In this document: one piece after another, positions 37,223 through 46,006 of the stretch
Layout: the number at the start of each line of letters is the position of its first letter
How positions within the stretch are numbered: position 1 is the stretch's first letter
DNA from: a bacterium C-53
GTDB lineage: Bacteria; Bacillota; Clostridia; Lachnospirales; Lachnospiraceae
Reading direction: 5' to 3'
Assembly: GCA_003612525.1 (NCBI GenBank)
Contig: RAZD01000014.1
Coordinates: 1-64,000 of the forward strand
Length of the DNA: 64,000 bases
Translations under genes and position numbers: made by a program
The notes under the pieces: model-generated
Database searches by the model: none
Seen by the model: only the letters and a program-made list of their open reading frames with translations
What the model was told of the DNA's origin: nothing

Positions 37223-37954
37223 ATGGGGACTTATATTGCTGTCTGTGACGACAACATGGCGGACAGAAAACAAATGGAACGTCTGTTGGGACGTGAATCC
37301 GATATCCGTTTAAATGATACCGGAGTGTTGTACATAGACTCGTACGGGAGTGAAGACGCGCTTTTAAAAACTCCCATGAAATACGATATGTTTTTTATTG
37401 ATCTGACAGAAGGAACGCGTGACGGAATGGATGTTGCCACAACGCTTCGTTCGGACGGCGTTTTATGCCCTATTGTGCTGTGCTCATCCAAAATTAATTA
37501 TCCCGAAAAGTATGGAAATACTTCGGGATATCTTTATATGAATAAACCCATCCTCAAACAGGAATTATCGGACATGATCGATTATGCGATTGAGGAAAAG
37601 AAAAAGCGCGCACCTCTGATTGAACTGCGCGATGACTACACAAAGACCACTTATTTTGTCACAGCCGATGAAATTATTTATCTCAAAGAGGAAAGCCATC
37701 AGGTTCATGCCATTATGACAAACGGACGTTCCGCTCTCTTTTATGGAACCCTTGACATTCCGCGGACATTTCTGCGCCCTTACCCCTTTTTCCTCTCTCT
37801 CGGATTTCACATTCTTCTCAATATGAATTATATCAAAAGACGCTCCGGACGCTCCTTTGAAATGATAAACGGAGAACGTCTGCCTTTCAGCATTTTTGAA
37901 CAGAAACGCATTCTAAACGCATATATTGAATATAAGAAAGATGAAGTATCCTGA
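37223..37954 (+). CDS. LytTR-family response regulator without adjacent kinase
   Basis: 243 residues: receiver domain with Asp pair CDDN (9-10), phospho-acceptor Asp 60 in FFIDLTEG and the conserved Lys in YMNKPI, then a LytTR DNA-binding domain (about 130-238) with ITADEIIYLKEES-type start. AgrA/ComE-like regulators usually pair with a HPK10 kinase and a peptide signal; none is encoded nearby. A GAGGAGC site precedes the ATG. Confidence 0.9.
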   Translation: MGTYIAVCDDNMADRKQMERLLGRESDIRLNDTGVLYIDSYGSEDALLKTPMKYDMFFIDLTEGTRDGMDVATTLRSDGVLCPIVLCSSKINYPEKYGNTSGYLYMNKPILKQELSDMIDYAIEEKKKRAPLIELRDDYTKTTYFVTADEIIYLKEESHQVHAIMTNGRSALFYGTLDIPRTFLRPYPFFLSLGFHILLNMNYIKRRSGRSFEMINGERLPFSIFEQKRILNAYIEYKKDEVS

Positions 37955-37992
37955 TTCGGATTCATGCTGTATTCCTGCAGCACGAATCCGAA
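37955..37992 (+). terminator. Hairpin terminator after the LytTR gene
   Basis: TTCGGATTC..TGCTG pairs with its complement around a short loop, starting at the stop codon. No clear T-run on the plus strand; it separates converging genes. Confidence 0.6.
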
Positions 37993-38021
37993 AGTGAACA
38001 ACAAATAATTGATGTGGGATA

Positions 38022-38861
38022 TCAGAATGTTACGATAATGCCTCCATCGCTCGCATAGAGGGTACTGATGCCGCGCGTATCCATTACGTAACTTTCACAG
38101 AATTTCGCTTTCGCCAAATAAGACCTGCGCACTTCCTCTGCACGTTCGGGGCAGTTGCAATGTGTAATGATTAATCTGCGATTTTCCGTATCTTTGATCT
38201 CACCGAGAGAATGCTCGATCATTTTCGCTAACGCCTTATTCATTCCTCTTGCCTGGCCAAGCTGTATAATTGTTCCCTGTACCGTACGGCCCATGACAGG
38301 TTTGATGTTCAGCGTATTTGCGACAAATGCTTTAATATTGGATAAACGTCCATTCTTCCTGAGCGCCTCTAATGATTCCAGAACAAAATAAGTTCCCATT
38401 TCATCGATTTTTTTCTCTGTTTCCTGCACAATCTCATCAAATGAAAGCCCCTTCGCTTCCTGTTCGCTGACCCAGAATGCAATCTGCGTCTCTCCGCCGG
38501 AAGCGCTTCTGGAATTAAATATATGAATGTTCTTTTTGGGATTTTCTTCCAGATAAAGATTCTTCGCAAGCTCGGCGCTGTTATAAGAACCGCTCAGTTC
38601 CGCCGAAAGTGTCACTACATATATATTTTCGTCCTCCCCTTTAAAGGCTTCCATATACCGCTCAGGAGACGGACATGAAGATTTCGGACAATTCGGACTG
38701 GCTGCAGCTCTTTTCAAAAATTCTTTCTGATTAAAAGTTTCATCATCTAAAATGCGATAGTCATCTACCTGAATTCCCAATGGCACAATTTCACAATTTA
38801 CCCTGTTTTTAAAGTTTTCCGGCAATTCACAGCAGCTATCCACTACGATCTTATAACTCAT
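38022..38861 (-). CDS. Second DegV family protein
   Basis: 279 residues with VDSCCELPENF at the N-terminus, AELSGSYNSAELAK near residue 88 (the fatty-acid loop) and LRKNGRLSN. It differs strongly from the copy at 3637, consistent with different fatty-acid preference. A promoter lies at 38936-38964, and it is transcribed alone. Confidence 0.9.
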   Translation of the reverse strand: MSYKIVVDSCCELPENFKNRVNCEIVPLGIQVDDYRILDDETFNQKEFLKRAAASPNCPKSSCPSPERYMEAFKGEDENIYVVTLSAELSGSYNSAELAKNLYLEENPKKNIHIFNSRSASGGETQIAFWVSEQEAKGLSFDEIVQETEKKIDEMGTYFVLESLEALRKNGRLSNIKAFVANTLNIKPVMGRTVQGTIIQLGQARGMNKALAKMIEHSLGEIKDTENRRLIITHCNCPERAEEVRRSYLAKAKFCESYVMDTRGISTLYASDGGIIVTF

Positions 38862-38935
38862 ATGGACTCCATTCTGTTCTGTATATAGAACACATTACTG
38901 TTTCTCTTTCTACTCTACGTAGTTTTTATTACTAT

Positions 38936-38964
38936 ATACTATCACACAAAACCGATTTTGTCTA
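38936..38964 (-). promoter_or_regulatory. Promoter of the second degV gene
   Basis: Minus strand: TAGACA (38964-38959), 17-base spacer, TAGTAT (38941-38936). It begins right after the M18 aminopeptidase stop. Confidence 0.45.
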
Positions 38965-38969
38965 CAAAA

Positions 38970-40244
38970 TTACGCCATTTTAAAATATGCCTGCACCAGT
39001 TTCACAAGGGCCGGAAGGTCTTTGCTTCCCATCGTTTCACGCGCCGAGTGCATAGCAAGTACCGGAATCCCGACATCTGCCGTCATCACCGGGAGCAGAG
39101 CAGATGCAATCGAGCCTAACGTACCCCCGCCCGCCTGATCAGAGCGGTTAATATATTTGCAGAAAGGAATTCCTTCCTTTTCCATAAGCCGCATTAAGCA
39201 TGCGATTTCTTCCGAATCCGTTGCATAAGACTGCACTCCTGATTCTTTGATCGTAACACCTGAATTTAACATCACATGATTCTTCGGGTCATATCTGCCT
39301 CCCTGATTTGGATGGTAGGCATGACTGACATCCATAGAAAGCATTCTGCTCTTTTCCAGCGCTTCAAGATAATGGATGCGCCCGGGCGCCAGCGCATCAT
39401 ATATGCGCTCCAGTGTGTTCGAAAGCCACATTGAACCTGCTCCCTGTTTCGTCCTGCTCCCGATTTCCTCATGGTCAAAGAAAACCGCCGCATTGACGCC
39501 CGTTTCGCGGCCGCTATGCAGGATTCCCTGCAAACCGGCAAAAACAGACGTCATATTATCCAGTCTCGGAGAAGAATAAAACTCCCCCTCCGTCCCTATT
39601 TCCGTCCCCGGTTCACTGCAATATATATAGAAATCATAATCAAGAATGCTCCCCTGCTCTAAAGAAAGTTCCTCCTCTATCCACGAAATCAGGCCCTTTT
39701 CCTGCCACATTCCATACACCGGCATCAGATCTGTCTGACGGTTTAATTCTACGCCCTTATTTACTTCCTTATTCAAATGAATCGGCAGGTTCGGTATCGT
39801 CAGAACCGGACGTCCGCTGTCAAAAAGACACATCCCGGGATGCAGATCTTCTCCGCTGCGAAAGGCCGCCCTTCCTGCAATCCCGAGCGGCCTGTCCATC
39901 CAGGTAGACAGAATGGCGCCGCCATAGCATTCAACGTCCACTTTCCCATAATCCCCCTCCTTCATATCCGGATTCGGTTTTATACGAAAGCAGGGAAAAT
40001 CCGTGTGGGAAGCCGCAATATAAATTCCGCTGCCCTCCTCAAACTTTTCTCCAACCGTAAACGCTATCAGCGAAGAACCATGACCTTTCACATAATATTT
40101 TCCACCCGGCTCAATCGTAAACGGTGCGGCCGGTAAAAGTCCGGTAAATTCATTCTCATTTAGAATCCTTACAATCTCATCAACCACATGATACGGAGAA
40201 ACCGCGCGGCTGTTAAATTCTCTGAAATCTTCCATACAGTTCAT
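38970..40244 (-). CDS. M18 family aminopeptidase
   Basis: 424 residues from ATG 40244 (GGGAG 5 bases upstream). Two-zinc peptidase with metal and catalytic motifs AASHTDFPCFR (His/Asp), FDHEEIGS (Glu pair) and DVSHAYHPN; the C-terminal His lies in VLAMHSARE. It cleaves N-terminal acidic or other residues from peptides in the cytosol. Diverges from the DUF5721 gene. Confidence 0.92.
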   Translation of the reverse strand: MNCMEDFREFNSRAVSPYHVVDEIVRILNENEFTGLLPAAPFTIEPGGKYYVKGHGSSLIAFTVGEKFEEGSGIYIAASHTDFPCFRIKPNPDMKEGDYGKVDVECYGGAILSTWMDRPLGIAGRAAFRSGEDLHPGMCLFDSGRPVLTIPNLPIHLNKEVNKGVELNRQTDLMPVYGMWQEKGLISWIEEELSLEQGSILDYDFYIYCSEPGTEIGTEGEFYSSPRLDNMTSVFAGLQGILHSGRETGVNAAVFFDHEEIGSRTKQGAGSMWLSNTLERIYDALAPGRIHYLEALEKSRMLSMDVSHAYHPNQGGRYDPKNHVMLNSGVTIKESGVQSYATDSEEIACLMRLMEKEGIPFCKYINRSDQAGGGTLGSIASALLPVMTADVGIPVLAMHSARETMGSKDLPALVKLVQAYFKMA

Positions 40245-40340
40245 TCTGCTCCCGCCCTTTCTTAATCTGCTCATTTATTTCTGGCTTTTTTGATTCAGAT
40301 TGATTATACTATAGAAAATAATTTTTATAAAGGAAGAACT

Positions 40341-40853
40341 ATGACTGCATTTACAATGAACGAGACAAATTTATTCTGCAAAAAGCTTCTGGGAAGCCCT
40401 CTTTTCGATGCATTTCTTCTCGAAGAATGCACGATTGCCACCGCCAATACGTTTACAATTGACGGCCGTATCAATAAAAATTTTTATACAAAAGAGGAGC
40501 AGGAAGACTTAAACCTTACAGGGCCCTCTGCACCTGTCCTCACAACCTATGCATCCCTTCGTCCAATCTGCTTTGAACTGATTAAAGGGAAAAAAACACC
40601 TTTAAACTTCCGCTTTGTTTTTCATCTGTCACGTGAAAATACCGAAAAAATCTTACAGCGGGCCGATACTTCCTTTTCATTAGCTGATATCCACGCGCTT
40701 GTGCTTACAGTCCGCTATGACGGCGCTGCCGTCATGTGCACTACGGGAACTTCACTGTCCGTATTTTCTATGGACAAGAGCGTGGAACATGCATGGGATG
40801 ATATGGTACGCAGATTTTTTCTGAAAAATGACCTTGCTTTTACTGAAAACTGA
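40341..40853 (+). CDS. DUF5721 family protein
   Basis: 170 residues from ATG 40341, behind AGGAAG. The pattern FLLEECTIATANTFTIDGRINKNFYT (split across residues 23-48) and the C-terminal MVRRFFLKNDL match the DUF5721 family as I recall it. Soluble, function unknown, common in Lachnospiraceae. A weak hairpin follows around 40870-40902. Confidence 0.7.
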   Translation: MTAFTMNETNLFCKKLLGSPLFDAFLLEECTIATANTFTIDGRINKNFYTKEEQEDLNLTGPSAPVLTTYASLRPICFELIKGKKTPLNFRFVFHLSRENTEKILQRADTSFSLADIHALVLTVRYDGAAVMCTTGTSLSVFSMDKSVEHAWDDMVRRFFLKNDLAFTEN

Positions 40854-40924
40854 GGTATCTTTTTCCCGGATTCGTATCGTGCTGCACCGCACTGCGAATT
40901 CGAACGGATATCCATCATTTTTTC

Positions 40925-40953
40925 TTGCCTCCATACGCAAATAGTGCTATATT
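40925..40953 (+). promoter_or_regulatory. ilvE promoter
   Basis: TTGCCT (40925-40930), 17-base spacer, TATATT (40948-40953), 95 bases before the ilvE start. I see no T-box or other riboswitch in the leader. Confidence 0.55.
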
Positions 40954-41047
40954 TTTACATGAAGATTTTGTTTCATTCTGGAGTTTGTGTTTGCGCGGTG
41001 TCCACAGATTCCTTATACACAAAAGCTGCGCAGAAATGAGGAGAATT

Positions 41048-42073
41048 ATGGCGAAAAAAGATATTGATTGGTCAAATCTTGGCTTTGCTTATATGCCGAC
41101 AGAGGCAAGATATGTTTCCAACTATAAAAACGGCGCATGGGATGACGGAGAGATCACCGGAGATTCCAATGTTGTGATAAACGAATGCGCCTGTGTTCTG
41201 CAGTATGCCCAGACTTGTTTTGAAGGACTTAAGGCATATACGACTGAAGACGGACATATTGTTACGTTCCGTCCTGATTTAAATGCCGAGCGCATGGTCA
41301 ATTCAGCGATCAGGCTTGAAATGCCCGTATTTCCACAGGAACGGTTTATGGATGCGCTTGAAAAAGTTGTAAAAGCAAATGCAGATTATGTGCCTCCTTA
41401 TGGTTCCGGCGCAACGCTTTACATTCGTCCGTTTATGTTCGGTTCAAATGCCGTAATCGGAGTAAAACCGGCGGACGAGTACCAGTTCCGTATGTTCGTA
41501 ACCCCTGTTGGCCCTTATTTTAAGGGCGGCGCAAAACCGATCTCCGTACGCATAAGCGATCTTGACCGTGCGGCGCCGCATGGTACAGGCCATATCAAGG
41601 CAGGACTGAACTATGCCATGAGCCTTTACAATATCGTAGATGCCCATAAAGCGGGATTTGACGAAAATATCTATCTTGACCCACAGACGCGTACAAAAAT
41701 TGAAGAAACAGGCGGTGCAAACATCCTGTTTGTAACAAAAGACGAAGAGCTTATCGTTCCAAAGTCAGACAGCATCCTTCCGTCCATCACAAGACGTTCT
41801 CTTGTAGAAGTAGCAGAAACATATCTTGGATTAAAAGTGACGGAACGCGAAGTTACACTCGCAGAGGTGGAAGATTTTGCAGAATGCGGTCTCTGCGGCA
41901 CGGCCGCCGTCATCTCTCCTGTCGGAAAGATCAATGATCACGGCAGGGAAATCTGCTTCCCAAGCGGTATGGAAGAGATGGGGCCTGTCACAAAGAAGCT
42001 TTACGATACTCTGACCGGAATCCAGATGGGACGCCTGGAAGCGCCCAAAGGATGGATTCATGTAATCGAATAA
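41048..42073 (+). CDS. ilvE: Branched-chain amino acid aminotransferase
   Basis: 341 residues from ATG 41048 (GAGGAG 5 bases upstream). A class IV PLP enzyme that makes leucine, isoleucine and valine from their keto acids. The PLP lysine lies in GTGHIKAGLNYAMS (about residue 183-188), and the GGANILF motif binds the cofactor phosphate. Transcribed alone. Confidence 0.96.
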   Translation: MAKKDIDWSNLGFAYMPTEARYVSNYKNGAWDDGEITGDSNVVINECACVLQYAQTCFEGLKAYTTEDGHIVTFRPDLNAERMVNSAIRLEMPVFPQERFMDALEKVVKANADYVPPYGSGATLYIRPFMFGSNAVIGVKPADEYQFRMFVTPVGPYFKGGAKPISVRISDLDRAAPHGTGHIKAGLNYAMSLYNIVDAHKAGFDENIYLDPQTRTKIEETGGANILFVTKDEELIVPKSDSILPSITRRSLVEVAETYLGLKVTEREVTLAEVEDFAECGLCGTAAVISPVGKINDHGREICFPSGMEEMGPVTKKLYDTLTGIQMGRLEAPKGWIHVIE

Positions 42074-42126
42074 GTCCCTGCTGTTTGAAAATGAAAATAT
42101 AAATGCCGTATTTCAGGCATTCCTGA

Positions 42127-42165
42127 GCGTGAAATCAGCGCTTCTTCACGAAGCGCTCTTCACGC
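42127..42165. terminator. Long hairpin between ilvE and spoVAE
   Basis: GCGTGAA..AGCGCTTC pairs with GAAGCGCT.TTCACGC, with a small bulge and a five-base loop. A smaller hairpin ATGCC/GGCAT lies at 42103-42120. It separates two converging genes and probably ends ilvE. Confidence 0.6.
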
Positions 42166-42187
42166 CAGACATAAACTGCTTCTTACT

Positions 42188-42544
42188 CTATTTTCTCATC
42201 TTTGGCTTAAATATCAGGCTTGCAATATAGCCAAATATCATCGCCGCAGATATGCCGACCGCACTTGCTGTAAATCCACCCATAAAAATACCCATAAATC
42301 CATTCTCATTGACTGCGTCTTTTACGCCCTTCCACAGCACATTTCCGAAACCAAGCAGCGGAACCGATGCGCCTGCTCCCGCAAACTCCTGAAACGGTCC
42401 GTAAATTCCGATTGCACCCAATACTGCGCCACCGCACACAAGAAGCACCATAATGCGTCCTGGCATCATTTTCGTTCTCTCCATCAGAATCTGCACGAGC
42501 GCACAAATCAGACCGCCAACCCAAAAAGCATTCAGATAATCCAT
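42188..42544 (-). CDS. spoVAE: Stage V sporulation protein AE
   Basis: 118 residues, four membrane segments, matching the SpoVAE/SpoVAEb subunit: WVGGLICALVQILMERTKM, then FAGAGASVPLLGFGNVLW. With SpoVAC and SpoVAD it forms the channel that moves dipicolinic acid into the spore. Here it stands alone, about 7.6 kb away from spoVAC. No forespore (sigma-G) promoter could be picked out with confidence. Confidence 0.9.
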   Translation of the reverse strand: MDYLNAFWVGGLICALVQILMERTKMMPGRIMVLLVCGGAVLGAIGIYGPFQEFAGAGASVPLLGFGNVLWKGVKDAVNENGFMGIFMGGFTASAVGISAAMIFGYIASLIFKPKMRK

Positions 42545-42614
42545 ATCCTCAACCTTCTTTCTCTTTGTCCTTTAAGGTTTTTCCTTATAGTGTGCCGGTT
42601 TCCCTCTATTTTAT

Positions 42615-43502
42615 TCATCCATAAAAATGCCCATTCCTGGCAATCGGTTTCAATTCTCTCTTTTCCTCTAACACCGTTCTGTGAATCATCAGATATCCGC
42701 ACGGATTCACGGTGACCTCCCATTTTACAAGACAGATTTCCCTTCCCACTATCTCTATGGCTGTAATGCAGCGCGGATGAACCATACTGCCATCGTTCAG
42801 ATACAAATCCTCTCCCAGTCTCGCCTCATGCGTATGTCCACAGAGAACATATATATTTTTGTCTTTTGCAAATCTCAAAAAACGTTTTTCCCCTTTTTCC
42901 GCTTTTCTGTGGCTTTCCGTCGGCCCCGCCGGAGCCTTCAGCCCGATCATCTCAAGCGGCCCCCATACATAACGCACCATCCACTTTGTAAAAACATGAA
43001 GATAATCATTCAACAAATCGCACTGATGACCATGAAGAAGAAAGATTTCTGTATCCATGATTCTGACACGGTACGCTTCACAAATTTTAAGATCAGGAAA
43101 CAATTCTTCCCAGCGATTGGTACAATCATTATAAAACGAAGCATAATTTTTTCTCACATATTTTGGCTTATGCTTTGCATAATCATGATTTCCATAGATC
43201 ATATAAAGCCTGTTTCTTCGATAGAATTCCCTCAAAAACCAGTAGATATTCCCATATGTTTCAACAATTTTTGAAAGACTCCTGTTTTCCCACAATTCTT
43301 CGCCATCTCCCAGCTCAAAATAAGTAAAGCCATTCGCATAATAGTATTGCAGAGCGGCAAAACAAAGATTCTGATTCTGTTCAAAATTATCATTTCCGTT
43401 GCCGACGCCGCGATGACAGTCGCTCATAAATACAAGCCGCGCATAATCTGGAAATGTAAGTACCGGAGCCTTTTCATATACTCTGTCAAGTCTTCTGCTC
43501 AA
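42615..43502 (-). CDS. Calcineurin-like metallophosphoesterase
   Basis: 295 residues starting at TTG 43502 behind AAGGAG. Metal motifs are intact: FMSDCHRG, ELGDGEELWE, YGNHDY, LHGHQCD and CGHTHEA. The order resembles LpxH-like phosphoesterases, but this Gram-positive setting has no lipid A pathway, so the substrate is open. Confidence 0.9.
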   Translation of the reverse strand: MSRRLDRVYEKAPVLTFPDYARLVFMSDCHRGVGNGNDNFEQNQNLCFAALQYYYANGFTYFELGDGEELWENRSLSKIVETYGNIYWFLREFYRRNRLYMIYGNHDYAKHKPKYVRKNYASFYNDCTNRWEELFPDLKICEAYRVRIMDTEIFLLHGHQCDLLNDYLHVFTKWMVRYVWGPLEMIGLKAPAGPTESHRKAEKGEKRFLRFAKDKNIYVLCGHTHEARLGEDLYLNDGSMVHPRCITAIEIVGREICLVKWEVTVNPCGYLMIHRTVLEEKRELKPIARNGHFYG

Positions 43503-43594
43503 AACACGTTCCTCTCCTTTTCTGCTTTCGATGCATTTGCCCTCGTTATTTCAGACTATGCGCCAAAATTCAGATGGTTCGCGGTTTTCTGATA

Positions 43595-43623
43595 TTGAAT
43601 TCGGCAGAAAGATAGGCTATAAT
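43595..43623 (+). promoter_or_regulatory. Promoter of the S1-domain gene
   Basis: TTGAAT (43595-43600), 17-base spacer, TATAAT (43618-43623); a strong sigma-A match about 80 bases before the start. Confidence 0.75.
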
Positions 43624-43704
43624 GAGAAATTAGATACGATCGGAGAATGACCTGCAAATCTATATCCGACAGTACACGAACGATACAAGGAGGTTAAGTG
43701 GTTC

Positions 43705-44691
43705 ATGAGCGAAGAGAACAAAATAACAGACACAGAAACCGCTGAGGCCAATGCAGAAAAAGAGGCAGCAGCAAACAACGCACCGGAGGAAACGATGGAA
43801 GATTATGCCGGAGAATTAAATGCTTCCATGAAAAAAATCAAAGAAGGCGATCTTCTGAAAGGCACAGTAATCGGTATTTCCGACACGGAAGTCGCGCTTG
43901 ATCTTGGCTATTATGCCGAGGGAATCATCCGACTGGAAGATTTAAGCGAAGACCCTTCATTCTCCATCAAAACAGACATCACAATGGGAGAGGAACTGTC
44001 CGCTACCGTTATTCGCGTCGATGACGGCGAAGGAAATATTCTGTTATCAAGAAAAGAGGCAAACCAGCTTCTTGTATGGGACAAGCTCCGTAAAATGCTT
44101 GAGGACAAGACAAATGTGTCTGTCAAAGTTGTTGAAACCGTGAAAAGCGGCGTTGTTGCCTTTCTGGAAGGCATACGCGGATTTATTCCCGCCTCAAAGC
44201 TTTCACTTTCTTATGTGGAAGAAAATGACCTTGACAGCTATTTAAACAAAACACTGGAAGTCCGCGTAATCACCGCTGACGAAGAAAAGCGCAAACTGGT
44301 CCTTTCCGCAAAGGATATACTGAAAGAAAAGGCAGATGCGGAACGTGCAAATAAAATTTCGAATGTTCAGGTTGGTCTTGTTACGGAGGGAACTGTTGAG
44401 AGCCTGCAGAATTATGGCGCATTTGTTGATCTTGGCAACGGAATTTCCGGCCTCGTTCATATTTCCCAGATCTGTGAAAAGAGAATCAAACATCCCAGCG
44501 CTGTCCTAAAAGAAGGCGACAAAGTCAAAGTTAAAGTAACCGCTATCAAAGACGGAAAATTAAGCCTCAGCATGAAGGCGCTGAACGATATTGCCGCTGA
44601 GGAAATCGTAGAAGAATCCTATGATCTCCCGAAGAGCGAATCTCTCGGAACTTCCCTGGGAGACCTGTTTAAAAACTTAAATCTCAAATAA
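43705..44691 (+). CDS. rpsA: S1 RNA-binding domain protein (30S ribosomal S1-like)
   Basis: 328 residues. After a Glu/Ala-rich leader of about 45 residues come three S1 domains (about 48-115, 135-200, 220-290), the last with VGLVTEGTVESLQNYGAFVDL and GLVHISQI. In Firmicutes proteins of this size are annotated as S1 homologues and bind mRNA near the ribosome, but they are shorter than the six-domain E. coli S1. AGGAGG precedes the start. Confidence 0.85.
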   Translation: MSEENKITDTETAEANAEKEAAANNAPEETMEDYAGELNASMKKIKEGDLLKGTVIGISDTEVALDLGYYAEGIIRLEDLSEDPSFSIKTDITMGEELSATVIRVDDGEGNILLSRKEANQLLVWDKLRKMLEDKTNVSVKVVETVKSGVVAFLEGIRGFIPASKLSLSYVEENDLDSYLNKTLEVRVITADEEKRKLVLSAKDILKEKADAERANKISNVQVGLVTEGTVESLQNYGAFVDLGNGISGLVHISQICEKRIKHPSAVLKEGDKVKVKVTAIKDGKLSLSMKALNDIAAEEIVEESYDLPKSESLGTSLGDLFKNLNLK

Positions 44692-44724
44692 AAACTCAAA
44701 CGAAAGAAACCCGACCTCCCGGAT

Positions 44725-45255
44725 TTATTCCAGTAAGGCGAGTTTCTTTCTTATTTCACGAATGGTATCTTCCGGCCCCCGTGACCGCTCTTCTATAATC
44801 ATATCCGCATACTTCTCATACAGCAGGCTCCGCTCTAAAAACAGCGATTGAAGCGTCTGTCCCTCCCTCAGGACAACCCCGCGTCCCTCGATATCAAAAA
44901 GGCGCCTTTGCAGTGTTGCAAATTCCTCTTTCAGATAAATGACAGTGCCAATTGCCCGAAAATGCTCCATCGCTTCCCTTCCATATACTGCGCTGCCTCC
45001 TGTTGCGATCACCGAACGCCTGGCTTCTATCTTTCGGTTTACCTCATTTTCGATAGCAAGAAATCCATCCACACCTTCCTCTGCGATTATTTCACTTAAG
45101 AGCATCTTCCTGCTTTCCTGTATCAGAAGATCAGAATCAATAAAAGAATATCCGAGAATCTTTGCCAGAATGACGCCAACCGTACTCTTTCCAACAGCCG
45201 GCATCCCAATTAAAATAATATTACTTTTCTCCAAAATAATCTGCCTTTCATACAT
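44725..45255 (-). CDS. aroK: Shikimate kinase
   Basis: 176 residues. Walker A GMPAVGKST, the shikimate-binding DSD at about 40-42, the lid Arg in RGVVLR. Phosphorylates shikimate for chorismate synthesis. Overlaps the ylmH end by 8 bases, so it is the last gene of the ABC-F/ylmH/aroK operon. No other aro gene is near. Confidence 0.88.
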   Translation of the reverse strand: MYERQIILEKSNIILIGMPAVGKSTVGVILAKILGYSFIDSDLLIQESRKMLLSEIIAEEGVDGFLAIENEVNRKIEARRSVIATGGSAVYGREAMEHFRAIGTVIYLKEEFATLQRRLFDIEGRGVVLREGQTLQSLFLERSLLYEKYADMIIEERSRGPEDTIREIRKKLALLE

Positions 45256-46006
45256 ATTTTTCGATCAGAACATTCTGCTTCCCCTTCCTGGAAAGCGACA
45301 AAACGCCTGAAAAACGGAACTTCCCATATCCCCGCACGGATACTGTATCCGCCTCTTTTAAATAATAGCTATTATTTTCACATAATCTTCCGTTCACAAA
45401 GACTTTCCTGGTTCTGAAATAATCCAGTATTTCAGACCGGGAAAGACGAAACACTTTCGATGCGACGGCATCCACACGTTCCGATGATACCTGAAGAACC
45501 ATGTTCTCGGTATGAACCTGCGCTTCTCTGGGAAGCTCCTCTGTCACAAGACATCTGACATAAGTATGCTTTACTTTATCCAGGTTTTCACAGATATAGG
45601 GAGCCATCTTCTCGCTTGCAAACAGATACGCTTTCTTGTCCTGTACCACGATATCGCCCACTTCACTGCGTTCAATTCCAAGATTCATGACCGCTCCGAG
45701 AAAATCACGGTGTGAAAGAGCATCGGCAAATTTCTGGTGTAGCGGTTCAATGCAGATACAGCGTATAGGAAATTCCTCCACGTATCCAAATTCCTCCTGC
45801 GACCCAAAACGTATCATATTCCGGGAAGCTTCCGCCCTCCCGCCGAATACCGTCACGCCGGCATACACAAGCTCCCTCTCCATCTGATAATAAACGGCAG
45901 ATTCCGCCTCGCCAAGAAATCCGGTAAATGTATAACTGTTTGTTCCGTGTGACTGCGCCGCAAGTTCCGCGAAGCGTTTTTTCAATAATTCATCCTGTTC
46001 CGTCAT
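45248..46006 (-). CDS. ylmH: YlmH-like S4 RNA-binding protein
   Basis: 252 residues. An N-terminal YlmH domain (with GYVEEFPIRCICIEP and LTHRDFLG-type stretch ALSHRDFLGAVMNLG) and a C-terminal S4 domain at about 180-245 (RLSRSEILDYFRTRKVFVNG). Acts on ribosomes/RNA; in Bacillus it has been tied to rescue of stalled large subunits. It overlaps the ABC-F stop by 4 bases (ATGA), and that gene family also acts on ribosomes. Confidence 0.9.
   Translation of the reverse strand: MTEQDELLKKRFAELAAQSHGTNSYTFTGFLGEAESAVYYQMERELVYAGVTVFGGRAEASRNMIRFGSQEEFGYVEEFPIRCICIEPLHQKFADALSHRDFLGAVMNLGIERSEVGDIVVQDKKAYLFASEKMAPYICENLDKVKHTYVRCLVTEELPREAQVHTENMVLQVSSERVDAVASKVFRLSRSEILDYFRTRKVFVNGRLCENNSYYLKEADTVSVRGYGKFRFSGVLSLSRKGKQNVLIEKYV

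Noticed and set aside
40854-41047. T-box or leucine leader before ilvE
   Set aside because: No T-box core or leader peptide rich in branched-chain codons was found in the 190 bases.
44702-44750. GAAAGAAAC / GTTTCTTTC arms after the S1-domain gene as a terminator
   Set aside because: The loop is over 30 bases and the second arm lies within aroK; too weak to annotate.
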